Source of the DNA: Actinomyces weissii
Lineage (GTDB): Bacteria > Actinomycetota > Actinomycetes > Actinomycetales > Actinomycetaceae
Direction: 5' to 3'
DNA: 64,000 bases
NCBI RefSeq assembly: GCF_016598775.1
Contig: NZ_CP066802.1
Span: 434,001-498,000 of the forward strand
Part shown: positions 15,843-25,279 of the stretch, one piece after another
Numbering within the stretch: position 1 is the first letter of the stretch
How the letters are laid out: each line of letters opens with the position of its first letter
The notes under the pieces: generated by a model
The model's input: only the letters and a program-made list of their open reading frames with translations
Told to the model about the DNA's origin: nothing
Database searches by the model: none
Made by a program: the position numbers and the translations under genes

Positions 15843-17366
15843 GTGCCCACCACCCCCACACTCCCCGGCAGCGGCGCCACCCTGGGCCTGCAGATCACTA
15901 AGGAGGACAACAACGCGCCCCGGCTGGTCATCGTGGTCCCCTGGGAGGTGCCCGGCACCTGGGAGCAGTGGCGTGAACTCCTGCAACCCGGCCCCGTGGT
16001 CATCTCCAGCGCTGAGGGCGCGCCAGTCACCTACGACGCCGCCTCCCGCAGGCTGCGTGAGCCCGTACGGCGACGGCTGCTCTCACCCCAGCACCGCCGT
16101 CACCTGCTGCCCGCCCAGCCCGTGCCGCTGTTCCTTAGAGATAAGGACCGCAGGGCGCCCGGCTCCAGGCCGGAGCTTGAGGTGCTGGCCTGCGACGTGC
16201 TGCACGTAGAGACCATCAGGCCCGCCATCGCAGACCAGGAGAGCCCGCACGACGCCCCCGCTCAGGAGACCACCCGCCTCCTGCTGGCCCTGCACACGGT
16301 GCTGCACGAGCCCACCGCTACGGAGGCCTTCAGCTGGGTGCGGGGCATCATGCGTGAGCCCGCAGGCCGCCGCGAGCTGGAGCGGACCGCGGGCGACGTC
16401 GTCGCCACCTGCCTGCCGGAGCCGGTGGACAGGAACCAGGTGGGCCACGGCTACGGTGCCACCGAGGCCGACGGGAGCGTCGCCGCCGCCCCCTACTGCA
16501 TGACCTACGTGCCTAAGGATCGGGCGCTGAATCCCGGAGCGCAGTGTGAAGGCAATACCGTCCCGAACCAGTTCCCCGCCGACGTCGCCCCCGCCCAGGT
16601 CTCCGCCTGGCTCTGGGGCGAGCTGCCGCGGCGCGGGGGCAAGCGCTTTGAGGACGCCGACGCCGCCGAGCTGCTCGGCCAGGTCCACCAGCTCTCCCGG
16701 ACCTGGACGGCCTACGCCGGGTCCTACGGCTGCGCCTTCATCCAGCTGGCACACGACTCCTTCCGCCCCCTGCTGCACATGGAGGGCCGGTTCCTGGAGG
16801 CGGTGCTGCTCATGCTCCTGCAACGCTACCGGGCTGCATCCCTGATGGAGCGCCTGGCCGCTGTCCAGCCGCACTGCGCTGAGCAGGTGGACCAGGTCAT
16901 AGATCTCGACTCGCAGACGGTCGGATTCGTGGTGACCGAGCAGTGGAGCACCATGACTGACAACGACCCCCAGCTGGACGGTTTCCTGGACTACCTGCTG
17001 CGCACCTACCGGGTGGCGCTCATGGTTGAGGAGGTGCGGGACCAGGCCCACCGGCTGCGGGAGAATGTGCTGATGCGCATCGGCCGCGCGGAGCAGGAGG
17101 CTGAGGAGGCGCGCGCCCGCTCCAGCCGCGTCATGGAGGTCGCCCTGGCCGTGCTGACCTTCGTGGGTATGCCGCTGGGCATCTTCATGGAGGTATGGGC
17201 CAACTGGGAGGCGGCGCAAGGTATCGGCGTGCGGCAGCACAGCATACTGGGGCACCCGGTGGCGTGGGGCTGGTGGCTGCTGGGCGGGCTGGGGGCCTCG
17301 GTGGTCCTGGGGCTCCTGGCCTGGTGGCTGGTGATGCGCTGGGCCCGCTCTCGCTGGGGGCGCTGA
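15843..17366 (+). CDS. Membrane protein with CorA-like C-terminal topology, CRISPR-linked, unknown function
   Basis: This 507-residue protein starts at GTG 15843, eight bases after AGGAAGG. A large soluble N-terminal region (about 1-330) of no recognised family leads into long helices (VEEVRDQAHRLRENV, AEQEAEEARARSS). Two transmembrane segments follow at about 431-452 (ALAVLTFVGMPLGIFMEVW) and 477-500, ending in a basic tail. Soluble domain, long stalk helix and two C-terminal membrane helices is the CorA layout, but the GMN signature after the first helix is missing (VWANW is in its place). CorA-like proteins are known ancillary genes of some type III systems, so a membrane-acting effector is a reasonable guess. 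It could also be an unrelated two-helix membrane protein. Confidence 0.6.
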   Translation: MPTTPTLPGSGATLGLQITKEDNNAPRLVIVVPWEVPGTWEQWRELLQPGPVVISSAEGAPVTYDAASRRLREPVRRRLLSPQHRRHLLPAQPVPLFLRDKDRRAPGSRPELEVLACDVLHVETIRPAIADQESPHDAPAQETTRLLLALHTVLHEPTATEAFSWVRGIMREPAGRRELERTAGDVVATCLPEPVDRNQVGHGYGATEADGSVAAAPYCMTYVPKDRALNPGAQCEGNTVPNQFPADVAPAQVSAWLWGELPRRGGKRFEDADAAELLGQVHQLSRTWTAYAGSYGCAFIQLAHDSFRPLLHMEGRFLEAVLLMLLQRYRAASLMERLAAVQPHCAEQVDQVIDLDSQTVGFVVTEQWSTMTDNDPQLDGFLDYLLRTYRVALMVEEVRDQAHRLRENVLMRIGRAEQEAEEARARSSRVMEVALAVLTFVGMPLGIFMEVWANWEAAQGIGVRQHSILGHPVAWGWWLLGGLGASVVLGLLAWWLVMRWARSRWGR

Positions 17367-17666
17367 CGGCGTTGAGGCGTGCGCGGTTGCGCTGGGGGCC
17401 GACGGTGTCGCGGTGGCGGTGGCTGACGGTGGGCAGTGGCGCAGGCCGTGATCCTGGGTGGGGCCTAGGTGGCTGATGGTGGGGGGCCGGGACGATCTTG
17501 CGCGGCGGGCCGTGAGACTGCCGTGCCCCGCTAGGCTGGTTGTGGCCACACAGAATGCCCGTGCGATCGCGACCATGAAGCCGGGCCCCGCTAGGCCGGT
17601 TGTGGCACTCTGGTGGGGCCAGGGTGGCGCCGGACGGCGTCAGCCCGACCGGAAGGAGCCGACAGC
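17367..17666. other. Noncoding gap between CRISPR ancillary genes and hpt
   Basis: No gene is supported. The sequence CCCCGCTAGGC(T/C)GGTTGTGGC occurs twice (near 17526 and 17584), 57 bp apart, just upstream of hpt. This may be a duplicated promoter segment. An hpt ribosome site (GGAAGGAG) is at 17651. Confidence 0.4.
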
Positions 17667-18221
17667 ATGCAGGCAGCGGACATGGGGGACGACCTCCAGC
17701 AGGTCCTCATAACCGAGGAGCAGATCGGGCACCGTCTGGACGAGCTGGCCCAGCAGATCGACGCCGACTACGCGGGCCAGGACCTGCTTCTGGTGGGGGT
17801 GCTGAAGGGGGCCGTCTACGTGGTGGCGGACCTCTCCCGCCGTCTGCGCCGCAGCGCCGACATGGACTGGATGGCTGTGTCCTCCTACGGCTCGGGCACC
17901 AAGTCCTCCGGGGTGGTGCGGATACTCAAGGACCTTGACGCTGACCTGACCGGCAGGCACGTGCTGATCGTGGAGGACATCATCGACTCGGGCCTGACCC
18001 TGTCCTGGCTGCTGGGCAACCTCTCCAGCCGGGGTGCCGCCAGCGTGGAGATCGCCACCCTGCTGCGCAAGCCTGAGGCCATGAAGGTGCAGGTGGACGT
18101 GCGCTACGTGGGCTTCGACATCCCCAACGAGTTCGTGGTCGGTTACGGCCTGGACTACGCCGAGCGGTACCGCAACCTGCGTTTCATCGGCACCCTGGCC
18201 CCTCACGTCTACGAGGGCTGA
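17667..18221 (+). CDS. hpt: Hypoxanthine phosphoribosyltransferase
   Basis: This cytosolic purine salvage enzyme joins hypoxanthine or guanine to PRPP, giving IMP or GMP. The 184-residue protein has the PRPP-binding loop [14 protein letters not shown] in mid-protein, the early loop [14 protein letters not shown] and the C-terminal [17 protein letters not shown], all diagnostic. The ATG at 17667 follows GGAAGGAG by eight bases. In Actinobacteria hpt usually sits between tilS and ftsH. Here ftsH follows after an AIM24-like gene and 1.3 kb of repeats, while the upstream neighbour is the CRISPR module rather than tilS. Confidence 0.95.
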   Translation: MQAADMGDDLQQVLITEEQIGHRLDELAQQIDADYAGQDLLLVGVLKGAVYVVADLSRRLRRSADMDWMAVSSYGSGTKSSGVVRILKDLDADLTGRHVLIVEDIIDSGLTLSWLLGNLSSRGAASVEIATLLRKPEAMKVQVDVRYVGFDIPNEFVVGYGLDYAERYRNLRFIGTLAPHVYEG

Positions 18222-18594
18222 CGGCGGCGTCCCCGGCGGGCTGGCTACCGAGTCCATAGGGCCCGGGCGTCGGGCCTACCTGGCGCGTGACGTGCCGGGA
18301 GGCCGTGAGTGATGTGTGGGGCGGCCGTGAGGTTCGGCGTCGGGGCGGGCCCACCCTGACTTGTGCATTTCGGCGCGAGTGGTGCCGGAATTCCGCACCA
18401 CTCGCGCCGAAATGCACCAGTGGAGGCGAAGGGGGGCCGGGTGCGCGGGTGGTGCCCAGGGGGCGCGGGCAGTATGCACGGTGCGGCGTGGGTCCAGTTC
18501 CCGGGGCGCACATGGTGCGCTGAGGTCCTACCCGGCGCGTGGCCACCGGGATAGCCTGGGGCGGTCCCCTGGCAGACCTCCCTAAGGAGTCCTT
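18222..18594. other. Noncoding gap with palindromic repeat unit
   Basis: This 373-bp gap between hpt and the AIM24-like gene holds copy 1 of the long palindrome (18364-18416) with flanks shared by the copies near 19371 and 20189, including TGGTGCCCAGGGG downstream. No gene is supported. An AAGGAG ribosome site for the next gene lies at its right end. Confidence 0.6.
18364..18416. repeat. Long palindrome, copy 1
   Basis: Two perfect 22-bp arms (18364-18385 and 18395-18416; left arm begins TGCATTTCGGCGCGAG) surround a centre that is itself nearly palindromic (CGGAATTCC). It could fold into a long hairpin in DNA or RNA. It lies downstream of hpt. No T-tract follows, so simple intrinsic termination is not evident. 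Confidence 0.85.
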
Positions 18595-19263
18595 GTGCGT
18601 AGTGCGATCTTTGATCAGGCTCATGCTGAGCAGCAGAGCCAGCAGCGTTGGACCTTGCAGTCGCAGAAGATGCTGCGGGTGCTGATGGGGCCGGAGGTGC
18701 TGGCAGCGCAGGGGGCGATGGTCGCCTACCAGGGGGCCATGGACTTCAGCTATAAGGGTGCTGGTTCCCTGGGCGGGATGCTAAAGAAGGCTGTTACCGG
18801 TGAGGGCGGCAACCTGATGCGGGTCAACGGTCAGGGCGAGGTGTTCTTCGCGCGGGCGGCGCAGAATATCTTCCTGCTGCAGCTGGAGGGGGACGCGATC
18901 ACTATCAACACGCGGTCCTTGCTGGCTTTTGACGCGACCTTGCAGTACGACATCCGGATGCTTGGTAACTCGGGGCTGCTGGCGGGCGGCTTGTTCAACC
19001 TGCTGCTGCAGGGGCACGGGGTGGCGGCGGTATCCACAGACGGTACTCCGATGGTGCTGGACTGCTCGCAGCAGCCGACTTTCGTGGACCCGCAGGCGGC
19101 GGTGTGCTGGTCCGCGAACCTGCAGCCGCAGGTCAAGTCGACCTTCAAGGTGGGTTCGCTGATAGGGCGTGGCTCTGGTGAGTCCTTCCAGCTGGGCTTC
19201 CACGGGCCTGGTTTCGTGGTGGTCCAGCCCTCCGAAGGCGTCCCCATCGTCGGCGCCTCTTGA
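18595..19263 (+). CDS. AIM24 family protein
   Basis: This 222-residue protein matches the AIM24 (DUF124) beta-rich fold. Internal repeats of Gly-x-(G/A) strands include GEVFFARAAQNIFLLQLEGDA, GDAITINTRSLLAFDATLQYDIRM and FHGPGFVVVQPSEG near the end. The family has no firmly known bacterial function. The start GTG (18595) follows AAGGAG by five bases. It stands alone between two palindromic repeat units, in the hpt-ftsH interval where Actinobacteria normally have little or nothing, so it may be a later insertion. No signal peptide or membrane segment is seen. Confidence 0.8.
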   Translation: MRSAIFDQAHAEQQSQQRWTLQSQKMLRVLMGPEVLAAQGAMVAYQGAMDFSYKGAGSLGGMLKKAVTGEGGNLMRVNGQGEVFFARAAQNIFLLQLEGDAITINTRSLLAFDATLQYDIRMLGNSGLLAGGLFNLLLQGHGVAAVSTDGTPMVLDCSQQPTFVDPQAAVCWSANLQPQVKSTFKVGSLIGRGSGESFQLGFHGPGFVVVQPSEGVPIVGAS

Positions 19264-19370
19264 CTACGACGGCTACCAGCCGGGCACGTCCTGGACGCGG
19301 CCGAGGTCGTGGTTGAGGTCGCAGCCACCTAGACCCGCCCCCGGCGTCGGGCTGTGCCCACCCTACCCTG

Positions 19371-19433
19371 ACTTGTGCATTTCGGCGCGAGTGGTGCGGT
19401 TTTCCGGCACCACTCGCGCCGAAATGCACAAGT
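19371..19433. repeat. Long palindrome, copy 2
   Basis: Arms of 27 bp (19371-19397 and 19407-19433) are perfectly complementary around a 9-nt loop (GGTTTTCCG). The stem is the longest of the family, and the arms match copies 1 and 3 except at the extended ends. It lies 107 bp after the AIM24-like gene. Confidence 0.88.
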
Positions 19434-19682
19434 GGAGGCGAAGGTGCAGGGGGCCCGGGTGCGCGGGTGGTGCCCAGGGGGCGGGCAGTACGCGCAGAGC
19501 GGCGCTGGTCCAGGTCCCGAGGGCGCGCATGGTGCGCTGGGCGGAGGTCAGCTGGCCTGGGACGCCAAGAACCCCTGACTGGAGGGACGAACTCGGCGCG
19601 GCGTCGTCCCTAGTCAAAAGAACTGCAAAGACCCCTGACTGGTGGACCGGACCTTCTCCTGAAGGGTTGGCCCGGTGGGGGC

Positions 19683-19806
19683 TTGTCACTGGCGGAGGGT
19701 TACAAGCCCCCGCACCAACCAGTGAACCTTCAACTAGCGCGGAATCAAGCCAGAAAGTTCCTGGCTCCAGTGCCAGGGGGCCGTTCTAATCCTCCACCAG
19801 TGACAA
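19683..19806. ncRNA. 124-nt structured element, copy A
   Basis: The ends TTGTCACTGGCGGAGG and CCTCCACCAGTGACAA pair into a long terminal stem. The inside contains AACCTT and TTCTAATCC, shared in position with the four other copies, plus an inner GCCCCC/GGGGGC pairing and a GCCAG/CTGGC hairpin. A GGGCGCC-TG-GGCGCCC hairpin follows outside. It could be a small RNA, a cis element or a non-autonomous mobile repeat. Transcription direction is unknown. Confidence 0.6.
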
Positions 19807-19884
19807 AACCGATCAGCCGGGCGCCTGGGCGCCCCTGACTGGTGGGCTGGCGTCTTCTCCTGAAGGGTTGGCCCGGTGGGGGGC

Positions 19885-20008
19885 TTGTCACTGGCGGAGA
19901 GTTACAAGCCCCCGCACCAACCAGTGAACCTTCAACTATCGCGGAATCAAGTCAGAAAGTTCCTGGCTCCAGTGCCAGGGGGCCGTTCTAATCCTCCACC
20001 AGTGACAA
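19885..20008. ncRNA. 124-nt structured element, copy B
   Basis: This copy lies about 200 bp after copy A within the same tandem duplication and differs from it at only three positions. The terminal stem and AACCTT block are unchanged. The near identity shows the duplication is recent. Confidence 0.6.
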
Positions 20009-20188
20009 AACCGATCAGCCGGGCGCCTGGGCACCCTTGGCAGGCGGGCTGCCGCCGTGACGGCCGTACACCCGTCCAAGCACGCCTAGCCAGGGGCTGC
20101 CCAGGTGCTTGCGTACGTCGTGCACCATCCAGCCGTCCGCGCCCCCACCGCCCCCGGCGTCGGGCTGTGCCCACCCCACCCTGACTTG

Positions 20189-20241
20189 TGCATTTCGGCG
20201 CGAGTGGTGCCGGAATTCCGCACCACTCGCGCCGAAATGCA
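20189..20241. repeat. Long palindrome, copy 3
   Basis: Arms at 20189-20210 and 20220-20241 are identical in sequence to copy 1, including the CGGAATTCC centre, and the upstream flank (GTCGGGCTGTGCCCACCC) is shared with copy 2. It lies about 300 bp before ftsH. Confidence 0.85.
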
Positions 20242-20538
20242 CCAGTGGAGGTGAAAGGGGTGCCCCGGCATGCGAGTGGTGCCCAGGGGTGCCCAGGTGC
20301 TTGCGTCTGTCGCGCACCAGCCAGGCACTCAAGCACCCCTAGCCAGAGACCCAGCCAGGGGGCAGCCGCCAGCTAGACCCGCCTCGGGCGTCGGGCCGCC
20401 CCCGGCTTCGAGACCTGGCTGTTACCGCAGCGGCCTGCCGCCACGCCGGGCGCGAAAAGTGGCGGCCAGGGCAGCACTCACGCCCGCAAGTCCGCTAGCG
20501 TTCACTGGTCGAAAGCCAGAAGGGACCAGGACGCCACC

Positions 20539-22704
20539 ATGAAGACCGACAAGCCCTCGCAGGACTCCTCCCGCCGCAAGGAGTCCGGTAAGGACCGCCC
20601 GGACACGCGCCGCAAGCGCGGGACGCTCAGCAACCCCATGTTCTGGCTCGTCCCCGTGATCCTGATCGCCACCCTCACCTGGCTGCTGGTCAGCTCCCTG
20701 GGCGGCTTCCGCACCATCGACACCTCCGACGGGCTGGCCCTGCTCAAGGAGAACAAGACCATCGAGTCCGTCACGGTGGTGGACGGCAACCAGTCGGTGG
20801 AGCTGACCCTGACCGAGTCCTACAAGGCCGTGCCCAAGAAGGAGGGCCAGCGCGAGCAGGTCCTGGGCAAGAAGGTCAAGTTCTCCTACTCCGGGGCCCA
20901 GGCCAAGCAGGTTGACGAGCTGATCCAGGCCGCCAACCCCGCGGGCGGCTTCAACACGGTGGTGCCTACCAGCTCCTGGTGGGGCTCCATGCTCCAGCTG
21001 CTGATCCCCACCGCCCTGCTGATCGGCCTGATGTGGTGGATGTTCCGCTCCATGCAGGGGGGCCGCTCCGGGGCGCTGGGCTTCGGCAAGTCCAAGGCCA
21101 AGGTCGGCTCCAAGGAGATGCCGGACGTGACCTTCGACGACGTCGCCGGGGAGGACGAGGCCGTGGAGGAGCTGGAGGAGATCCGCGAGTTCCTCTCCGA
21201 GCCCGACAAGTTCCTGGCCGTGGGCGCCAAGATCCCCAAGGGTGTGCTGCTCTACGGCCCGCCCGGAACCGGTAAGACCCTGCTGGCCAAGGCCGTGGCC
21301 GGGGAGGCGGGCGTCCCCTTCTACTCCATGAGCGGCTCGGAGTTCGTGGAGATGTTCGTGGGTGTGGGTGCCTCCCGCGTGCGCGACCTCTTTGAGCAGG
21401 CCAAGGAGAACGCCCCCGCGATCATCTTCGTGGACGAGATCGACGCCGTGGGCCGTCACCGCGGCTCCGGCATGGGCGGTGGCCACGACGAGCGTGAGCA
21501 GACCCTCAACCAGCTGCTCGTGGAGATGGACGGCTTCGACGCCTCCACCAACGTGATCCTGATTGCCGCCACCAACCGCCCTGACGTGCTCGACCCCGCC
21601 CTGCTGCGGCCGGGACGCTTCGACCGGCAGGTCGCCGTCGAGGCCCCGGACATGGCGGGCCGCGCCGCGATCCTGCGGGTGCACGCCAAGGGCAAGCCCA
21701 TGACCGGCGACGTCGACCTGGACCTGGTGGCCAAGCGCACCCCCGGCTTCACCGGTGCCGACCTGGCCAACGTGCTCAATGAGGCGGCCCTGCTCACCGC
21801 CCGCTCCAACGCCCAGCTGATCGACAACCGCGCCCTGGACGAGGCCATCGACCGCGTGATCGCCGGCCCCCAGAAGCGCACCCGCGTCATGAACGAGCAC
21901 GAGAAGGCCGTCACCGCCTACCACGAGGCCGGGCACGCCCTGTGCGCGGCCGCCGGGGCCTACTCCGACCCGGTCACCAAGGTCACCATCCTGCCGCGCG
22001 GCAAGGCCCTGGGCTACACCATGGTCATGCCCAGCGACGACAAGTACTCCACCACCCGCAACGAGCTGCTGGACCAGCTGGTGTACGCCATGGGCGGGCG
22101 CGTGGCCGAGGAGCTGGTCTTCCGCGACCCCACCACCGGGGCCTCCAACGACATCGAGAAGGCCACCGCCACCGCCCGCAAGATGGTCACCGACTTCGGC
22201 ATGTCCCGGGCCGTGGGCGCCGTCAAGCTGGGCACCACCGAGAACGAGACGGTGCTGGGCCTGTCGGCCACCAACCGGGACTTCTCCGAGCAGGTGGCGG
22301 CCACCGTGGACGCCCAGGTGCGGGAGCTGATCGACGTCGCCCACCGGGAGGCCTGGGAGATCCTCACCCGCAACCGTGCCGTCCTGGAGTCCCTGGCCAC
22401 CGAGCTCCTGGAGAAGGAGACGCTGCTGGAGAAGGACCTGGAGCGCATCTTCGCGGATGTGGTCAAGCAGCCGCAGCGGCCCCTGTGGCACTCCGACGAC
22501 TCCCTGGTGCTGGACGAGGAGCTGGCCTCCGGCAGCTACTTCTCCGGCTCGCGCACCCCGCGCCGCGTCCCCAGGGCCGCCGTCGAGCCTGCGGCCGTGC
22601 CCGCTGCTGGCGCGCCTGCGGCCACGCCGGTGGCTGACGGTACTGCCGCCCCCGGCTACGGGCAGGGCGGCTGGCAGGGGGAGTCCCCGGAGCCGCAGGC
22701 ATGA
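20539..22704 (+). CDS. ftsH: ATP-dependent zinc metalloprotease FtsH
   Basis: This membrane-anchored AAA+ protease degrades damaged and unassembled membrane proteins as a hexamer. The 721-residue protein has a basic N-terminus, a transmembrane helix ([20 protein letters not shown], about 35-54) and a second one near 155-172. Walker A GPPGTGKT is near residue 240, Walker B IIFVDEID near 295, the second region of homology [12 protein letters not shown] near 351 and the zinc site HEAGH near 461, with the third ligand Asp in NDIEKAT. The C-terminus is an Ala/Pro-rich tail of about 60 residues, longer than in most families. Its stop overlaps the folE start (ATGA), so ftsH and folE are coupled. Confidence 0.97.
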   Translation: MKTDKPSQDSSRRKESGKDRPDTRRKRGTLSNPMFWLVPVILIATLTWLLVSSLGGFRTIDTSDGLALLKENKTIESVTVVDGNQSVELTLTESYKAVPKKEGQREQVLGKKVKFSYSGAQAKQVDELIQAANPAGGFNTVVPTSSWWGSMLQLLIPTALLIGLMWWMFRSMQGGRSGALGFGKSKAKVGSKEMPDVTFDDVAGEDEAVEELEEIREFLSEPDKFLAVGAKIPKGVLLYGPPGTGKTLLAKAVAGEAGVPFYSMSGSEFVEMFVGVGASRVRDLFEQAKENAPAIIFVDEIDAVGRHRGSGMGGGHDEREQTLNQLLVEMDGFDASTNVILIAATNRPDVLDPALLRPGRFDRQVAVEAPDMAGRAAILRVHAKGKPMTGDVDLDLVAKRTPGFTGADLANVLNEAALLTARSNAQLIDNRALDEAIDRVIAGPQKRTRVMNEHEKAVTAYHEAGHALCAAAGAYSDPVTKVTILPRGKALGYTMVMPSDDKYSTTRNELLDQLVYAMGGRVAEELVFRDPTTGASNDIEKATATARKMVTDFGMSRAVGAVKLGTTENETVLGLSATNRDFSEQVAATVDAQVRELIDVAHREAWEILTRNRAVLESLATELLEKETLLEKDLERIFADVVKQPQRPLWHSDDSLVLDEELASGSYFSGSRTPRRVPRAAVEPAAVPAAGAPAATPVADGTAAPGYGQGGWQGESPEPQA

Positions 22705-23489
22705 GCGACGGCGTCGTGGGCGTGCCCGCGGGGGAGGGGGGCGGCTGCCCCCAGGAGGCTGCTGGGCGGGACGGGGGTTCCGGCAGCGCCGCAGCGCTCC
22801 CGGGCCTGGACGCCTCCTCCCCGCGCGCCTACGACGCCGGAGCCCCGGGTGAGACCAGCCCCTCCCCGCGCGTCCACGACGCCAAGGCCCGGCGTCCCGA
22901 CGCTGCCAAGCCCCCGCGCGCCTACGACGCTGCGGCGGTGCGGCAGGCCGTGCGGGACCTGCTGGTGGCCGTGGGGGAGGACCCGGAGCGGGACGGCCTG
23001 CGCGAGACCCCGGACCGCATGGCCCGCGCCTACGCGGAGATGTTCTCGGGCCTGGGGCAGGACCCCGGCGAGCACCTCGACCGGGTCTTCGACGTCGGCC
23101 ACGAGGAGCTGATCCTGGTGCGCGACATCCCCCTGTACTCGGTGTGCGAGCACCACCTGCTGCCCTTCCACGGGGCCGCGCACGTCGCCTACATCCCCAA
23201 CGAGGAGGGGCGCGTGACCGGCCTGAGCAAGATCGCCCGCCTGGTGGACGGCTACGCCCGCCGCCCCCAGGTGCAGGAGCGCCTCACCGCCCAGGTGGCT
23301 GACGCGATCGTAGCGCGCCTCCAGGCCCGCGGCGTGCTGGTGGTGGTGGAGGCCGAGCACCTGTGCATGTCCATGCGCGGGGTGCGTAAACCCGGCTCCA
23401 ACACGGTCACCAGCGCGGTGCGCGGCCAGATGCGCAAGGCCGCCACCCGCGCTGAGGCCATGAGCCTGATCCTGGGCCGCCGATCCTGA
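22701..23489 (+). CDS. folE: GTP cyclohydrolase I
   Basis: This enzyme makes 7,8-dihydroneopterin triphosphate from GTP, the first step of folate synthesis. The catalytic domain runs from about residue 75: [11 protein letters not shown] and HLCMSMRGV carry the zinc ligands Cys, His and Cys, and [23 protein letters not shown] is the family signature. The protein has 262 residues against roughly 190-200 for most homologues. The extra 75 N-terminal residues are low-complexity with a repeated PRAYDA-type motif ([24 protein letters not shown]). The ATG at 22701 overlaps the ftsH stop. A start nearer the core cannot be excluded. Confidence 0.95.
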   Translation: MSDGVVGVPAGEGGGCPQEAAGRDGGSGSAAALPGLDASSPRAYDAGAPGETSPSPRVHDAKARRPDAAKPPRAYDAAAVRQAVRDLLVAVGEDPERDGLRETPDRMARAYAEMFSGLGQDPGEHLDRVFDVGHEELILVRDIPLYSVCEHHLLPFHGAAHVAYIPNEEGRVTGLSKIARLVDGYARRPQVQERLTAQVADAIVARLQARGVLVVVEAEHLCMSMRGVRKPGSNTVTSAVRGQMRKAATRAEAMSLILGRRS

Positions 23490-23866
23490 GGGGCCAGCCG
23501 CTCCTGAGCCGGGGCGCCCGCCACTGCTCCCGGGAGCTCCCGCTGTCGGGCACGGTAGCCCGGCAGTCCCCTGGGACGTCCTGTGCCAGGTTGCGTGGAC
23601 TGGCGCAGGGGCCGGGAGGGCGGTTTGTCGTGCATAGCCACTGGGAAAGGCGCAGGCGCCCACGTGCGGGGGCCGAGCCTAGTTTCCGGCGCTTGGCATA
23701 TGCAGTATCTACGCAGGCGCCCACGTGTGGGGGCCGGGAGCGTCTGGCAGCAGGCTCTAGGCCTGCTGGGAAAGGCGCAGGCGCCCACGTGCGGGGGGGC
23801 CGGGAGGATCTGGCCCGGCAGGGGCCTGCCCTCAGACGAGCCTGCTGGGACATCTGGGCCGGTCGC
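23490..23866. other. Convergent gap with three-copy direct repeat
   Basis: No gene is supported between folE and the converging sensor kinase. CGCAGGCGCCCACGTG followed by a G-run recurs three times (around 23650, 23712 and 23778). Two of the copies share a longer block beginning GGGAAAGG. Confidence 0.65.
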
Positions 23867-23878
23867 CTACCGGCCCAG
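23854..23878. terminator. Hairpin over the sensor-kinase stop codon
   Basis: CTGGGCCGGT and ACCGGCCCAG form a perfect 10-bp stem with a 5-nt loop. The stop codon of the minus-strand kinase lies in the loop and the start of the right arm. Placed between converging genes it may end both transcripts, but no T-tract is present. Confidence 0.5.
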
Positions 23879-25243
23879 CGCAACGGTCAGCAGGACGGTG
23901 AAGCGTTCCTCCCCGCGCGTGACCACGAACTCACCACCCAAGGCCTCCGTACGCCGCCGCGCCCCCACCAGCCCCAGCCCTGACGACGTCGCCGCGCCCG
24001 CGTCCCTCCCGCTGCCGTCGGCGGCCGTGGCGTTGCTGACCAGAGCCTCCACGCTCCGGCCGTCACACTCCACCAGCAGCCGTGCGCTACCTGGTGCCGC
24101 GTACTTGGTCACGTTAGCCACCAGCTCGTTCAGCACCCTCGTCAGCTGCTGGCGCATACCAGGGCTGACCTCCGGCCGGTCCAGCACCTCCAGCCCACTG
24201 GCCTCCAGGGCTATCCCGCGTGCTGCCAGCACCTTCTGCGCGGCCGCCACGCTCTGCGCCAAGGGCCGCGGGGCGGAGGACGCCAGTACGTCCAGGGACA
24301 GGCTCGTGGTGGCTGCCCCTGGCCCGCTGCCGGGAGAGCGTGCTGCACCACCTGCGGTGGCGCCGTCGTCCGTCCCGGCCTCGCCAAGCGCCCGCAGGCT
24401 CCCGCGCAGCTGCTCCACGGCCGTGCGCACGGAGGCCGTCATCTCCGCCAGAGCCCCAGCCAGCGACTCCCCGGACTGGCTGGACAGGCGCGCCTGCTCC
24501 GCCGTCATCACCGCCTGGGTGAGGTCACGTACCACCGTGTCGTGCAGCTCGGAGACCACCAGCAGGCGCTGGTGCTCCAGGTCAGCCCGGTGCTGGCGGG
24601 CGCCCGCTTCCGTCTGGGACCGTGGCTGCCGGACCAGCTCGGCCACCACCAGGCACGTCCCGGCGATCACCACGGACAGCTGCACCACCTCGGACGAGGA
24701 CCCAGCAGGCGCCTGCTGCACCCGCAGCGCCGCCGCCAGCAGCAGCGCGTTGAGCACGACCGCCCCGTAGGCGCTGGAGCGGCGAAAGCCCCGGGTCAGC
24801 AGCACTGCGGAGCACAGCCAGGGTCCCGCCAGCGGCAGGACCGGCCCCTGGTGCCCTAAAGGAGCAAGCAGGTCCAGTGCTGAGGCCACCAGCGCCAGCA
24901 CCGTGCCGCCCAGGGGCCACACCGATACCAGAGCCACCCCCACCCCACCCAGCAGCACCCGCAGCGCCCCACCCTGGGTCCAGGGGTACAGGCTCCCCAC
25001 CGACCCTAGCGTCAGGAGCCCTGAAAGGCCCACGCACAGCAGGTGGGTGCGCCGCCGGGGCTGCCAGGTGCTCCAACGGCTCCGCGCCAGCCAGCCCTCG
25101 GTAGGGTCCGTGGCCCCCGCGGCCCGGCCAGTGGCGGCGGCCAGCGGCTCAGCCACGTGCTTGGCCGCGACCTGTCCCCCAAGCAGGCCGGGCCAGGCAG
25201 GGCCTCCGCCAGGACGGGGTACCTGGTCCTGCCTGAACCTCAT
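23867..25243 (-). CDS. Sensor histidine kinase (HisKA_3 type)
   Basis: This membrane sensor kinase of 458 residues probably starts at ATG 25243 (MRFRQDQV), six bases after AGGAG; an upstream ATG at 25273 lacks such a site. Several membrane segments occupy roughly residues 70-230. The phosphoacceptor region VVSELHDTVVRDLTQAV is the HisKA_3 pattern found in NarL/LuxR-partner kinases. The ATPase domain has the N box LNELVANVTKYAAPGSA and the G box SSGLGLVGARRR. Its gene diverges from its likely partner regulator with only 36 bp between starts. Together with the ABC transporter it resembles Gram-positive modules sensing cell-envelope stress or peptides; the signal cannot be read from sequence. 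Confidence 0.88.
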   Translation of the reverse strand: MRFRQDQVPRPGGGPAWPGLLGGQVAAKHVAEPLAAATGRAAGATDPTEGWLARSRWSTWQPRRRTHLLCVGLSGLLTLGSVGSLYPWTQGGALRVLLGGVGVALVSVWPLGGTVLALVASALDLLAPLGHQGPVLPLAGPWLCSAVLLTRGFRRSSAYGAVVLNALLLAAALRVQQAPAGSSSEVVQLSVVIAGTCLVVAELVRQPRSQTEAGARQHRADLEHQRLLVVSELHDTVVRDLTQAVMTAEQARLSSQSGESLAGALAEMTASVRTAVEQLRGSLRALGEAGTDDGATAGGAARSPGSGPGAATTSLSLDVLASSAPRPLAQSVAAAQKVLAARGIALEASGLEVLDRPEVSPGMRQQLTRVLNELVANVTKYAAPGSARLLVECDGRSVEALVSNATAADGSGRDAGAATSSGLGLVGARRRTEALGGEFVVTRGEERFTVLLTVALGR

Positions 25244-25279
25244 AAGCATCTCCTGTCTCCTGCTCGCTAGCATCCTGCC

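Larger units (their letters stand above)
19264..20538. other. Repeat-rich noncoding region upstream of ftsH
   Basis: This 1.27-kb interval has no supported gene. It holds palindrome copies 2 and 3, and a roughly 200-bp tandem duplication (about 19634-19834 and 19835-20035), each unit carrying one copy of the 124-nt element. The ftsH promoter must lie near its right end, but I cannot point to one. Confidence 0.7.

Noticed and set aside
15843-17366. Naming the membrane gene corA
   Set aside because: Topology is similar but the GMN motif is missing and the soluble domain is not recognisable as CorA.
18364-20241. Palindromes as insertion sequence ends
   Set aside because: No transposase gene or target-site duplication is visible beside them.
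20422-22491. Long minus-strand open frame opposite ftsH (Gly/His/Leu-rich)
   Set aside because: It is the antisense shadow of a confidently identified gene in high-GC DNA; its composition is typical of such shadows.
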